DNA of 64,000 nucleotides from Sipunculus nudus (Eukaryota; Annelida; Sipuncula; Golfingiida; Sipunculidae): NCBI GenBank assembly GCA_026874595.1, contig CM049306.1, positions 15,087,019 to 15,151,018 of the forward strand, read 5' to 3'. Shown piece by piece: positions 9,926 to 23,725 of this stretch (position 1 is its first letter; each line of letters starts with the position of its first letter). The notes under the pieces were generated by a model. It saw only the letters and a program-made list of their open reading frames with translations, ran no database searches and was not told where the DNA came from. The position numbers and the translations under genes were made by a program.

Positions 9926-12400
9926 TCCAGTGTAAATAAGCATATTCTTTCCATTTGTGGATACAATGTGTAAAATATGTTTGCTTGACTCCTATTTTGA
10001 CGTGTTATCCTTGATTCCTACGTCTGCAAAATTAATATTAAAAATGAGTAAAATTATAGAAAATGTTGTTGGAGCCATGAGTCTTTACAGTTGAAAGGGA
10101 TTTCCATGATCATTTAAATTACCTAATTTCAGGAAGATCCATGCAATCATTACTGAGACATTTCATCTGAAGTATGCATTTTATAAATCATCACAGACTA
10201 TGTAAAAATACTAAAATTTGCGCAATCATGTCCATAACATTTCTGAAGAACTGGGACAGATCTCCTTTATATACAACATGGTAACAACTTTAAATTTGCA
10301 TCAACTGCAAGGTTTTATTTTATTCAGTTGAAAGCAAAATTATTTTGGTGGGATAGAATAGTAATACAAGTCTGATTTGCTAAGTGCTAAAAACACACAC
10401 GAATGTGCGTTACTAACAGATAATATGACACAGTGACCTGATTTTGTATATGCAAGTGATTTACCAAGGACCTACCTGGATATAATGTAAGAATGTAACA
10501 CAAGCTAAAACAATTGTAAATAAATTGGTTTTAAATGGCACCGCAAGTTTTGTATAAAACTATAAAAGATCCATTGACGCCCACGTCTAAAACCATCCAG
10601 TGAAGCCACACTTTCTTGCATCCGGAAAAATACCAAACTTCTTCTGACATGCAAAATAATCTGATAAAACTTTCTCTAGCATAAACTGTACTCAAGAAGA
10701 ACAATGGGATTGTTAAAGTGAGTGAATGAAATGAAAATGTTATGTTTTGATTTTTTTTCAGGTACAGCTGAAATGCACAGTGACACTCTTAATCAAGGTC
10801 ATAATCTCAGTTTGAGTTTGCTCCGAACTCTTACCCATATATTTTGACTAGTCGTTAAAAGACACACAGACACATGGGGACGTATGTGCTTAAATATCTT
10901 TGAGTGACCAAATGAATATTCATTTAGGACTGTAAAATGTAGATGCTACTGAATTGAAGGGAACGAAGTCGGACATAACCTGATTAACATCTGGTTGCAA
11001 GTGAGTCTATGTGAGTCCCTACGAACCAGACTGCTCGCATCGTGTCGTATGACTTAGGTACCGGCATCAGGTAGATGACATACATGGTCGGTAAACAAAG
11101 GCTGCTCCGGGAAACTGGCAGAGACCAGGCAGACTGACTCTGGCTCATGTCCACAGCTGATCACAAACTGAGATAAAAAATCTGCGTTAGGATACATAGA
11201 TTCGAACTGACCATTTATTCATATATAAAATTATATAATATATTTAAAGTATTAATAATTTAATAATATGACATAATACATAATGATATAACGGTTTATA
11301 GACATATAGAGAGGCATATATTTTCCACACTCGCTACGTCACTGTTTGAGATACATGTATATGATATCGTTTTGGTTTTTATTACCCTTGATAATTACTT
11401 TAGAAACCGGTGTCTTCCAGTTTATAGAGATCAACTTTTAAGAAATTAACAAAATAATTGGGAACGAAAGTTCTTTTTTAAGCATTCTCCTGGAATAATC
11501 ACAAGACTCGACCCTTTTCTATTTCATACATGTTGCTCACGTGTCATGACACTTAGGAGGCGGGGACTTCGTGAAGTTTCAAAATACTGGCGGATGCAAG
11601 TTGACTCCACTATATGTTTATCACTACCCTTTCAATTATAAATGTCACCTCAAACTTTGTATTATAAGTTTTAATATTATTATATTTTAACACTTACCGT
11701 TAAAAGAGTATTCATCAACTTAACCTTGGAAATAATATTAACATAGTCGGGCTTAATATCATAATATACACTAATTTACTCCCGGTGGATTTTTTATTTT
11801 CCTTATGTGTCTGCACGATGCTTTGAGCTTCAGGAAAACTTTATGTTATATTCTTTTATAATTAATATTCATACGGGTAGACTAGGGGAGTGACTTGTTG
11901 GTTAGTCTTGGATGATTGTCAGTGTAATACGTCGTGTGACTTATGGCTAGCTGCCACAATTCCATTTTAAGGCATTTTTGCCATATTTTCATTCTGAACC
12001 ATCCTGTGTAATCGCTGCCTGGAGTCTACGAAAGGCGTGACCCTTTGACCGAAGATAAACCTTTCCCAGATATCCTTGCCAAAAGAATAAATTGGATTGG
12101 TATTCATACTTGTTTGTCAAGCTGCTCCAGGATGATGCATTGTGGGTTTTTTAAAGACGCGAGTATAAACCAAAGACAGTCACTTTTTATCTTTTATTCG
12201 ATGTGCGAAATTCCTTAAAAGACCATTATTAATGTAATTGTTATGAAGATCCGGAAGTATGAACTGGCTTACATGTATACTCTACATAAAAACAAGTTCT
12301 CTTTCCATTGTAGTTAGCCTGAATCTGATTTTGTGTTCTTTTTAAGCTTAGGTTACCCATACCTCGTTGTCTCTATACTGCTGGTCACAATGCTCTTTTA
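9926..12400. other. No gene recognised
   Basis: AT-rich, with a strongly A/T stretch at about 11220-11300. No coding similarity, no splice-bounded open frame of note and no repeat ends that I could identify. Confidence 0.5.
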
Positions 12401-13030
12401 GAACGTTGGAGGACATGAATGGACGTGTTTTCAATGATCTCTCTCCAGTTCAAAGCGTTTGGAGGCTTTGGGAGACCCAGGGACGCCCCCTCTAATCAAG
12501 AAAACCATTCCTTGTACATGCAATGGGAAAAGAATATTCCTGAAATGAGAGCATTTATAAAAGATTTTTTTTTATATATTTATTACTTTTAGGGGTTTGC
12601 TAAATGGTTTCATGGACTGGCAAATGAATTGTAATACAATGACGCAGACTATTCTTAGCTATCCTCCAACCTTCACAAAGTCGTTACAGGTAACAACTGA
12701 CTTTTTCTAGTTTTTTACTTCAAATTTATCCCATCGTACATTTCGCATCTTTTCATTGTTCATGCACAGGCTGTTAAAATCACACCCCCGATGTTAATGC
12801 ATAGCTAACTTGATACTGCTCCAGCACGAGTCCCATATTATTTTGTCTTATTTTGTCGTGAAATATGAAATTAATTAAAGGTATATATTAATGGAGCCTG
12901 AGGCCCTAGATTTGAAGGCCCTGGACTGCCGTCCGGTCACATCCGTTTTGAGATGTTCAAGGGGAACGAGATAAAGCGTGGCCCCTGGTACCTAGATGTT
13001 TCCGTTACCCAGGGACTTTTTTTTAGCTCG
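12401..13030. other. No gene; may contain diverged units of the adjoining repeat
   Basis: Words such as CTCTCCAGTTCAAAGCG...GGAGGCTTTGGGAG near 12445 and AAAGCGTGGCCCCTGG near 12973 echo segments at 13120 and 13270. The block next to it may therefore be part of a longer, older repetitive domain. The similarity is weak. Confidence 0.3.
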
Positions 13031-13770
13031 ACCACGGCTGATCCTCCTGTCATCTAAGAACGTCACCCATTGTCGTAGGGTAGGATATTTGACTTAAGCC
13101 TAGGTCTAACTTACAACGTTCTTTCTACGGTTCACCAGGTTCTTGAAGGTCTTGGGAGGACTTAGTAGTACGTGGCCGTAACCGTAGGATTCTGTAGGGG
13201 GACGTGAATGACCGTGAATGGTCGTGCTAGGTTCACGGTCTCTGTGAAATGATAAAAAAAAACTGAACAGAACGTGGCCCCTGACACAGAATATGCACAT
13301 AGTGGCACCCTGGATGGAACTGAATTGGCATTTCACACCCTTGAAGTTGGCCACGGTAATTCTTCTTGTCATCCCAGAACGTGGTCAATTGCCGTGGGAC
13401 ACCGTAGGAAACCGTGACCGAACGTGGTTACCGTGACGCTGCCGTGACACTGTCTTAGGTGAACGTGGATAGCAAAAGCAGAACCGTAACGCGAACGCGA
13501 CGAGTATTTGGGAAAACGGGGCCTATCTACGTTCTTCTACGGCAAGCCACGCTTAATCGTAGGAGAACGTGGTTATAACCGTTGCAATGTCGTAGCAGTA
13601 CCGTATATGAACGTGAAATATCGTGAGAAGAACCTGCTACGAACGTCACAAGAACGCAGTCTTCAATTTCATCATGTTCATCCCCGACAGTCACACTACC
13701 ACCTAATGGCTGGCCGAAGCTGAACCATGAGACACCGTAGAAGGACGTAGTAAAGTGGGTTTTCAAGGGG
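13031..13770 (+). repeat. Degenerate array of CGT-centred words
   Basis: About 30 CGT trinucleotides occur on the plus strand in ~735 bp, mostly as GAACGTGG, CCGTAG, CCGTGA or TCGTAG. That is several times the number expected from the local base composition. Spacing is irregular, about 10-40 bp, so this looks like a decayed minisatellite or a dense binding-site cluster. A segment at 13520-13640 reappears in diverged form at 14800-14935. Confidence 0.55.
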
Positions 13771-14720
13771 CAAACGAACGGTTTGCGAAGTATATGAATG
13801 TCGAAAAAATGGCAAAGTCCAGCATTCGTATTTAAGGCTGCAAACGTTCGTCAAACATACGCGGGGGTTCAGATGCGTCGTCAGTTTTTCGCGGGAGTCG
13901 CATTAAGTTCGGCGTGATTAAAAAAATGATTTTTTTTGCGAATGTGTCCAACATCCGGGTCATGATTTGTTCGTTATTTGCTCTTATAAATGGCTAAGAC
14001 CCTGCGTCATATGCGCATGACATTCTCACGACATGCGTGATATTCGCAAAATCTTCGTGAAACCGTAAACAGATTCCGACAGTTGGAGACCTTTTTACGA
14101 CCTGTTCGCGAACAGGCGTCTTCGCCAGAGAAGGAAACGCGAGCTTTTCACGTCGGTCGCAAGATAACCGCGCGACATATGTACGTATGTCGCATGAATG
14201 TCGCAGGGCGTTCGTTATTCGCTTCTCTTCAATATTAAAAGCTTCCTCTTAATACATGCATGTCCAGTCAGGACAGGCCTCAGAGCTTGCTGCATGATGC
14301 TGGCAATGCACTTCAATGCCTTTCATGGCATTTATCTACTGCCCATTTGTTGGTCGCAAGATAACCGCGCGACATGATACGAATGTTGCACAAATGTCGC
14401 AGGACGTTCGATATTTGCGAAATATGCGCAAAAGGTATGCACGTGTTGCAAAATGTCCTCACGAACGATGCCCGAGATTCGTGCAAAATACGTGTTGTTC
14501 GTATTTTAGTCGCTTGTTCTTCGTGTATGTGGACTAGCAACTCTACACATGGCATGCGCACATATGTTGTGAGATATTCGCACAAACTGCGCAAGAATGG
14601 TTTACAATCCAATAGTCGCCACACATTCGGAGAAAAACTTCTCCGAACGTTGGAATTTGCAATTTTTTTCGAAATTCGCATGCTTCGCAAATCGCTCGGG
14701 TAACCAGTTAAAACCCTGTT
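13771..14720. repeat. CpG-rich block with TTCGC/GCGA words and a duplicated 70-bp segment
   Basis: This stretch is unusually rich in CpG, with many TTCGC, TGCGA, ATGCGC and GTCGCA words on both strands. A segment of about 70 bp containing GGTCGCAAGATAACCGCGCGACAT occurs at 14155-14222 and again at 14351-14418. The copies are direct repeats about 197 bp apart. No coding similarity. The long open frames here follow from the scarcity of A/T-rich stop codons. Confidence 0.5.
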
Positions 14721-14794
14721 CAAGTAAGACTTAGACTTTAAGGTGGTTACCGTAGCAAAAACATGACAAAACCTTAGGTGAAACTTTTGCAGTA

Positions 14795-14940
14795 GCGTGG
14801 TGGGAACGGTCCATCTGCGTTTGTTTACGACCAGCCACGTTATTGCGAGGGATATCATTGATATAACCATGGCGTTGTCGTAGCGGTGCCGTAAAACTGT
14901 TGGGAGAATGTACCTCGCAAGAACATGGCCTCCAGGTACA
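14795..14940 (+). repeat. Diverged second copy of the 13520-13640 segment
   Basis: Shared words in the same order include CCAGCCACG, TATAACC, TTGTCGTAGC and GTACCGT/GTGCCGT, ending AAGAAC. The two copies bracket the CpG-rich block in direct orientation. Confidence 0.5.
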
Positions 14941-17900
14941 TTTGACATTAATTCATATCTGAACCCTTTTGGACTAGAGACTGAAAGGACGTATTTAATA
15001 AAGTGATATGATAACCACAATGCCATCAAAATAGCAAGGCCCTGCCATCAGTGTTGCAGCCAGGGGCCCCCGGCTATTTTGGTTGTGTTAAACTATTGTC
15101 ACGGCAAAATCGCCTTGATGAGAACAGAGGGATATATTAGACCTTTAGTGATAATATTTTATCTTATGCTGCAGTGTGCAAACATTTCCTTCGTGTATTT
15201 ATATAAATTTATAAGACTGAAATAATAATATTAATTCGCAAAAATGAAAGTCGACACCTCTAATTTCTCTTACATAACCTCAACCTTCCTAAGATGGATG
15301 CTTTTGGTGTTTCTGACAGACAATATGTAAATACCCGTGTTTATACAAAATCAAATCATAAGGTGGTTTCGTCAAGTCATGACGAGAGTGGTTGACTACA
15401 GTGATGTTTTGCTTCTTGCTCATTGCAGTTTAGAAATTGAAAAGGGCTGCTTATTTCGTAAAATCTCCAGTCGGGCCTAAACATCACGGCATATAACCGC
15501 AAGAAATCTTATTTAAAATTCATTGATTGCGATTTATGTTAGTATTAAAGATCCCCGAAGTTTCACAACATCTGTCACATATGTTATTAACCTCAGATAT
15601 ACCAATGTGATCTATGCATAGTATTTTTGTATACTTGTTTCATATTTATATTCATATTTTATTCTAATTTTCAGAAATACAGCGGTACTTGTTGTCTGAA
15701 AGTTAACAAGTGTTTCCAATGTCTGTATTTATTTTGCATTGTTATGTAGTGTTTTAGATGGAGTGAGTATAATAACCCAGAGGGTGTTGTACAAAAAACA
15801 TATGACATAAGTAACAATTCAATCCAAATACCATGCAAAGCCTGGATTTCCACAGTTTATGCCTCTAACAAAAAGTATATGAATTCAATATCTATTTTAC
15901 GAATTTATTATTTCCTTGACGCTGATCAGAATGATCAAATGTGGTGTTGCTGTTGTTAAATCTTCACGTATAGGCCGGCAATTATCTAACAAGATCAGCG
16001 AGTGTTTACTATTTTCTGATGCTTACCGTTCCTATAATTTGATCATTAGCATCGATGTCACCTCTCCATTTAATAAGGACAAACGATACGTCATTTTTAA
16101 AATGAATGTTTAAGTTCACTTATTTTCAATGACATTGCTACGAAAAAATATAATCGTGCTATGTTATACCTTAATAATAATAAGTATGTCGACCACATAC
16201 TCCTCATGCTTCACATATATTGCACGATATAATGCCAGAGAAAGACTTTAAAATTACAATTTTGCTTAACAGAGTACATGTTCATTGTTTAGGCGTAAAC
16301 ACGTTATCAATTTGATGAAAGGGCTCCTGCTTGAAGTGCAACCTGCAACCTTATTCCGCCTCTGCCTGGCATATACATGTAAATACAGGTGGATTATTGG
16401 GTATATTTAATCGGACTCATGTCATTCCCATTACGTTGATATACTTAAGATACCCAATATGTATTTGTATCTCACAATAGAGCACTGGAGACTGGGGGGG
16501 GGGATACTATAAACATTTCAAAAGCTGAAATAAGTCCTAGGTCCAAGGTTTGCCCTTTTTATTTATTTTTTTCACCTCCCAAGGTGGCACACTCCATCGC
16601 CGATCCCCGACTACCGCTCAGTTGCGGACTCGCAGGGGGATCCTTCCAGTGATCGCTTGGAGATTGCATATATACATCTAGTTGGTTTAATATGATTTTA
16701 TATGTATGCGGCTGGTGCCCATCATGTATTTTAATGATTTCAAAGAAACTTAACGACGTTCTGGTGATTTTTCGGACAGGCCGGGTGGATTTGATTGCAT
16801 TTAGAGACGACCAAGAACCAGATATTTGGCCAGGCTATGTATTCAAAAGTGTTCCCGGAGCTGTAGGTTACATGTATTGGGTTCATCGTGCAAGCCGTTG
16901 CTGATTGCTCAGGATCGCACTTTTTATTAATTGCCCATGTATTTAATACACCAACTTGTTTAGATACATTGTTGCAATTGCGAAGGTTGTCTCTAGATCC
17001 CACAGTCATATATTCGGAAGCTGGTGTATTTTCTTACATTCTGCAGCATGGAAGTTGATTCGTCTATATCGGCTTGAGTGTTCACAATTATAATAGCTGC
17101 ATGTAATTGTAACATCTTCTCGACCCAGCCTTATCTCCATGATGTTACACGTCATTTTTAAAAGTGTTTTTTTCTGTTAAAGCAAACTACAAGTCTAGTG
17201 TTATCACAGAACCTTAATTTAAATGGTAATGAAAATCCCTTGTCAAATATGTGGAAAACTATCTAAATTACATGCGTAAATTACATATAGAATAACTGCT
17301 TAAATAACATGGAATATAAAATAGCCATGTTTCCAGGATGGCATCCACTAATCTATGGGATGTAATATATGTAATTTATGAGTTGGCTATCACCCTTTCT
17401 TCTGTCTTATTTTAGTTTGCACATATGTTAGTTCAGTCCTGTGAGTCACTGGGAGAGGAAATTTAATGTTAAAATTAACTATATCAAAAGAGACTTACAT
17501 TAGAAACATCAATTGTTAATGAAAACATTAACGGGATTATTGTGGGGAGAAGAGGTGAATCGAGTATGACAAACATCTACAAAAAGGTAAATCAATGTCA
17601 CTAGTAATGTGGGGTCCTCAAAATAAAGAAGGCTAAAAATGATAAGGTTGGGGTATATGCTGGACATCAACGTGGTCTCTGATGGAATTCATGGTTAAAT
17701 TTTGATGCAATAGTATTTAATTGAAACGCCGTATGAGGTATACAAGGCAGTAAAGATCACATTAAAATAAAAATATGCCAACTGGACACGTGCCCCCCTC
17801 TGGATCCACCTTGTCAAAAAGTACCTTTTGGAGATGACTTTCATTGGCAGGCCTGTGTTCACTAGATGAGCTTTTTTATTTAGTACGTCACCACATGCTT

Positions 17901-20220
17901 TTCCATCAAATACATATCAGACTCTGTGCTTCATTTATTGTAACTATTTCTCAGTAGGGTCATGAAGCGGAAAGACATCCTTTTCTTATGGATTTGACAT
18001 CATTTATAAACGAGCCAAGCCATATATATCTCTACAATAGGAAAATATAAAATGATATTCTTCTCGATAAATGACTGATTTTGTCTTAACCCCGATAATA
18101 GTAAGCTATATTGCTATATGTATTGCTAATGAAACACTCGTGATTTTTCAGGCATTCTGTTTTCTTTAAATTGGTTTACCAACAAACTGATTTATTTTTA
18201 AGATAATGAAGCAAGCATATGTGCAATGAAACGAGGAATAGCCATTTTCAGCAAACAGCTTTCAGAGGCAAAAAAAAAATTGAAGAGGCAAAATCTGAGG
18301 GTCACCATTTGGTTTGCTTTGTTTTTTTTGTTTTTTTTTTGTCAGTATTATGCATAAAAAGTCTTTTCCATGCTCAGTTAAAATTGTTAAATGTTTTGCC
18401 TGTAAAGACTTCATAATGTGAAACGTTTCTAAGAAACTGGGCCATGTATTTGAAAGAAAACGTCTGACGCATTTATTCTTTTATGCGGACATTAAAATAG
18501 TAGCTTTGTCACATTCTAATTTTAGCGTCAGGGCATCAATAGTTTCCTTTAACAAAACGCAACAAAAATTGCTGTTTTATGTTGGTCTGTGTGTCTAGCC
18601 AATACAACCAAAGCATTTATATAGAGGCTGTCTGAAAACCCCTTGATTTAAAAGAAAGTCAGTGTTCTCGTATATAATAAAAAAAAGTCATACATGTGTT
18701 TCTTAGACAGTCACCGGAGATTGTTAATTCTCCTCTTGCACACATTTTTTAGGCTGAATCAGACAATGTGGCTTTGTTTCCTATTTAATTAAACTTCAGT
18801 AGAAGCTTACTTTTATTACCTGAACCGTGACATGTTTAAAAGATGAGCGCCATAAAAGTAAGACGTGTCGTTTTTTCTGGTATTTTTCGTGATGACAGTA
18901 ATATATCCTCATGATAAATAATATGTTTTTTAATATTACCTATTTATATACCTGCCTGGGAGAACAATGGTGTTCCGATTCCAGTGGTCTTTTATAATGA
19001 TCGTCTACAGCGTTTCCCGCTCCAAAGGGCTCTCATTTTGTTTTGATCTATTCACGGTAATTTATCTGAAACATGCAGAACATTGAACCTGACGTATCCA
19101 GCGCTCTTGAAAGAACATGCGGATTTGTCAGCGCTTGCTTGTGTGGGATTAATCAATATCCATGACAGCGATGAACATACCGGAGGTAATAACAATGGAG
19201 GATTATAGAAAAGAAAGCGGGGTCGCTGGCTCACTGTATTAATCTTTCCGCAAATATTTTTCTGAAGTCTGCATCAGTCTGTAATGAGAGAATCCGTCCG
19301 CGACAATATAAAAAGAAACGTTTAGGCCACGTAAAAGAGGCTAATGTTCTCGTGTTTTCTTTAATCAGGAAAAATAAGTTCAAAATTCCGAACGGCTGGT
19401 TATACATCGGAGGACTTTTTCTATGAAAAGACATTCTTGTCGGAAATCCAGTCCATTGTGATAGGAAAAAGAAAGACTCAAGAACTTAAAGTGTTTTGTC
19501 AATGGCGGCTCCCAGCAAAACACATTGACAAAAAATTCAGATGCAACGACAAAATGGGTCATTGCAAAGTGAACCAGATAAGTAATACCATTAATTCAAT
19601 CTCGTTACAGCCACATATAAAACTAGAACAGACTGTGCGTGTGCTTTCGAGGGAAGACATCTTCAGTGGCGACAACAGGTCTGCACAACTGCACATGATA
19701 GCATGGTGAAGGTTAAACATATACGGTTATATTGTTAACTATTCTATTTCCAATGAACTCCATAAATCCATTAAATAAGAATTCCATACTGACGCATCTT
19801 ATACTAGAGGGTTATGGGCATGGGTTCCTCGCGCAAGTTTATGTGTTAGATATAGTAGAACACCGATTCGTTATGTTATGGAGATGTCCCTGACGTGTCA
19901 CTCCATAATTGTGTATAATTCAGGTCAGACAAAGTTATTCCAAATCAAATTATGTATCATATAACATTAACCTAACAAAAAAAGATAATATAAATTTTAG
20001 TTACACTTGACTCATTTTCTGGCAGATAGAAAAATTCCTTTCTTTCCAAAAAATGATTTTTGCATGATTGTCATCAGTACTTCTATCGACAATCTTATTT
20101 CTGCAATGACATCAGTCACAGGAAACCCCGTTGTAAAAAAAAAATCAGCAACAAACACTGACAATGTAAGTAAAAGATGTTCAGGAAGTAATGAAAACAA
20201 CGAGTATTAGACATTTTATT
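14941..20220. other. No gene recognised
   Basis: About 5.3 kb of AT-rich sequence. It contains a poly-G run near 16495 and T-rich runs near 18320. Open frames are short and motif-free. I found no exon with convincing splice signals and no transposon ends. Confidence 0.45.
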
Positions 20221-20227
20221 CAGTCCG

Positions 20228-20252
20228 TGACGTCACACACGTACAAGCCAAT
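20228..20252 (+). promoter_or_regulatory. Consensus CRE plus CCAAT box
   Basis: A perfect palindromic TGACGTCA (20228-20235) lies 12 bp before AGCCAATCA (CCAAT at 20248-20252) in a locally GC-richer patch. These are known CREB/ATF and NF-Y sites. No adjacent gene was recognised, so promoter function is only a possibility. Confidence 0.25.
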
Positions 20253-20470
20253 CATATCAGCGCCGAGCCTTTTTTTCGGAATGCAGTGCTCCCATGATTT
20301 AAGGAATCAACGTTCTAATACGATTATGTTACATTGACTACTTCATTTGGTAAATTTAAAATGGTCCAAGTTCAATGCATGGATTCAGTTAACCTCATGC
20401 AGGAAAAAGGCGCTTTGTAAAAAGACTTAACGAATATTGTTACAGACATCTGTTTTATTGTGCACAGGAG

Positions 20471-21275
20471 TGTTACATGTGTCTGTTGACATTCTGGTGC
20501 GTGTAGCGCAGGCTCAAGCCCTGGGCGTTGCCATGGCGTTAAGAGACACAGCGCTCGGTGTAATCCGACCTGGTTGAACCCTGAAGTGTAGAAACACAGC
20601 GTTTTTTGTTATAGATGTTTCAGATATGTTCTTTGGGCGCGTGTGTATTGTGTAATATTGTGTTCTTTGGGATGTTCGTGAAATAGAAGTTTCTAGGCTT
20701 TGGGTGGAAACGCTTTAAATTAGGGGCTGTGTTTAGAGCCGGCAGAGAGAGAAAAAAATTCCAGTGGACACGGAAGAGTGTGAGTTACTTTTGGGACCTT
20801 TCCGATAATTGCAGAACTAATAGATATTCTTCGAAATTTGTCACAGATTTTATACAGTCTTCAGTCTGCCTTTTGGATTAATACCAGAACTTCACCTTTG
20901 GATTACAACAGATTGATTTTGGGATTGAATTGGACTATATTCTCTGAGATTTGCATGAACTGATTATCTAGAATATTTATGTTAAAGGACTTATTGAGCT
21001 GTGACAGTAGTGGTATCCAGAAAAGCCTAGGATCCGGGCACTCTGGTAATGTACATTTTTATTGTTTTACTGTGTATTGTATTGATTTAGTGTATTGTTA
21101 TGTTAGGATTTTTTAAAGAGTTAACTATAATTATTTGTTAACGAAAAACCACTTACTTCTTTATTCATTCCCCTAGACATTTCATGCTGCCTAGTGTATA
21201 GAATCTGATTTTATCTCCTTACAAAATTTATGCTCGTCACGACTACGTGATCTGTTGTTATTAGGTTTCGTAACA
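20471..21275 (+). repeat. Single LTR of a related Gmr1-like subfamily
   Basis: About 805 bp, starting TGTTACATG and ending TTTCGTAACA. It shares with the LTRs at 3395 and 23956 the blocks GAGCCGGCAGAGAGAG, CTTCTTTATTCATTCCCCTAGACATTTC and CGTGATCTGTT...TTAGG. It is clearly more diverged from them than they are from each other. No internal element sequence lies next to it, so it is a solo LTR or a remnant. No target duplication seen. Confidence 0.8.
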
Positions 21276-23583
21276 ATATTTCCTTGTAAATGTATTATTA
21301 TACAACTGAGAGTTATCATTATGTGTTTTCCTGGTTTCTTGGTTTGGTATGTCCGTCACCAGCATATCTGATAAATATAAAAATATTTGTCATAGAAAAG
21401 CTTCTTTTGATAGCCCTGTAGTTGTGATAACATGTCTGGCTGTTAATTGGCGACAATGTATTCTTATGTTCCGTGATCAGTGATGGCAGGTCATAACAGG
21501 ACTGGCTGAGTGGCACTTGTTTACCGCGATGGGGCAAACAAGCTCGCCCTATTGCTAACCAGGGCTGACAATTGAGGGCCATATTTGGGTCCCAAACGGC
21601 AGGAGCGTGGAGGTTTGCAAAAGGACCGTCGTTATTAGTTTTACCAGAAGCAAACCTCCGAGATTCAGAGGTCTATTTAAAATATCTATTTATATTAAAA
21701 TAGGTTAGCCAGTCTCCGTTATGTAAAAGCATCGTCTGTCGTATTTATGAAGAAATAAAACTGGATTTTACGTTTTAAATTTTTTAAGTTAATATTAAAA
21801 ATCAACAATACTTTAAACATACAACTAAGTATTCACGCCAAATCCACAATTTCAAGAAGAATCGATGATTATTTCTGATTTTTTTTTCTATGAATATGGT
21901 ACTCATTCGCCATCTCTCTCTCTCTCTCTGTTATATATATACGTGTGTGTGTCCTAGGTAGCTGTCGGATCTTTGTTCCGCGTGTATGTGAATTCTCCAG
22001 ATCACGTCTTGTTGTGAGGTTTCCGTGGAATCTGTGAGCTTGTGGCCCCTATCGATTTCATCTGTATGATTGGTTCAGATGCCCCCCGTTATTGTCTGCA
22101 GTGACTGACTGTAGCTGTATGAAGGTAATCACGTTCAGTCCGTGCGGATCCACCGGCGATGCCTTCTACCTCGTGCCGGGGGACATTCTCTCAAACCAGT
22201 TACATGCACCACTGACAGTTTTTACCTTTCTGTTCTTGGACGGATGACGACTCCTGGCTGAACTACCATCGGAGATTAATTGTGATAACGTGATACCTGT
22301 AGTCTGTCCTTTCATTTGATTCTGAAATGACAGGTCATTCTTGCTCGGTTATAAGGAGGTGGACATACACTACTAATATGCCTAGCATGTAGATTAGGTA
22401 AACATAGCCTCATTAATGAACAACTCAGGTATATTGTTACGTATCCAATTTATACTCGGCTTCAAGATCCGTGCGTCTTGTATAATACCTAGAATACAAA
22501 AGCCTACCTAAGGGAAAAAGAATAAATGGACCAGCGTTCTATCCAACTGAATGTATATATTCGAGCTTGTGATATTATTTATGATATATTTCAAGTATTT
22601 CAGTGAATTACAGTGTGCGAAGCAGGTTTTTTCTTTTGGGCTAATTTTAAGTCTTCGCGTCGAAAGTGTTTTAACATAGTCCCTTAAAGTCGGTATATAA
22701 TACTGAGGGATATCATAATCTGTGAAAGAATGGTTGAACTGGACACATCCTGACTGACCGACCCGTTACCAATCACCTCTTACTTCCATCTACTATGTTC
22801 CGCAAAACTGTAGAACTGTGTAATCTATCTTGTATGTACGGACATATTCAGATAGACATGGATATCACATAAAATTCCCCATTTATTTTGGTTTTTATAA
22901 TATATATATATAGCAATTATAGATATAGTTGGATTTGAATGTTTGGGTGTATATACCCTCGGCCCTGACAGCCCCCCCCCCCTGCGAACGATGCCGAGCT
23001 AATTTTACTCAGACTTTAAGTTATATACGTAATTGCATAAGGACAGCTATTGTAAATAAGCCTGTGTGATAAACTAAACGGTCGGGTAACCTCTCCTCAT
23101 ATTCCAACCAAGACATAGAGCAGTCGCCCAGAAACCTCCATATAGAAAAACACCAGGAAAACCATATCCAGTTGATGGTTGTATTTGCTGGGAAATGTTC
23201 CACCAAAAATCTCAACATGGACTGGCAGTGCAAATGGTATTGGGAAAGACGATGACAATCTGTGAGAAATTTATCTTTAATCTCATTTGAAAATTTGTAC
23301 CCGCACGTCGATAAAGTCAAAAGATTAGATAATAAAGCGCGATCTTCTTTGAACTTTTGAGCTAAATGGACTTTTCGCTTCTTCGAATTTATGTTTTCCC
23401 CTATATATCACCAATTTAGAGTCAAATGGCTCACATTTGATAGCTCTTACAACAGCTTGGTAGACCTTGCCGATCTTTCACCCAAATGTAAAGAGTACGT
23501 AGAGAAAATGCATGAGAAAATCCCTACAGATAAGCGCATTAATAGACGATCATAAGCAATGATTTATTTGTTGTCCTGTCCTG
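21276..23583. other. No gene recognised; small structures only
   Basis: Contains a hairpin with 10-bp arms GGAGGTTTGC/GCAAACCTCC at about 21610-21652, a (TC)n/(TA)n/(GT)n microsatellite patch at 21910-21955 and a poly-C run near 22974-22983. The 99-codon minus frame at 23021-23320 has no motif. Confidence 0.45.
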
Positions 23584-23725
23584 CGTATACAAGTTTGCCG
23601 AATACATTGTATATCGTATATACACATGTATATCCAATATTTGTTTGTGCATTTATTCCATGTGTATACAAGCTCGCCAGATACATCACACGTATACCCA
23701 ATATTTGTTGTGCATTTATTCTTTT
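23584..23725 (+). repeat. Two-copy tandem repeat, ~65-75 bp unit
   Basis: TATACAAG(T/C)T(T/C)GCC...ATACA...CCAATATTTG(T)TTGTGCATTTATTC occurs twice head to tail with small indels. Confidence 0.7.

Noticed and set aside
14313-15029. 238-codon open frame on the minus strand
   Set aside because: It lies across the CpG-rich repeat block where stop codons are rare. Composition follows the repeat words, no motif or domain is visible, and the frame runs through the boundary between two repeat types.
23021-23320. 99-codon minus-strand frame
   Set aside because: No motif, no splice context, and the opposite strand shows equally long open pieces, so coding is not supported.
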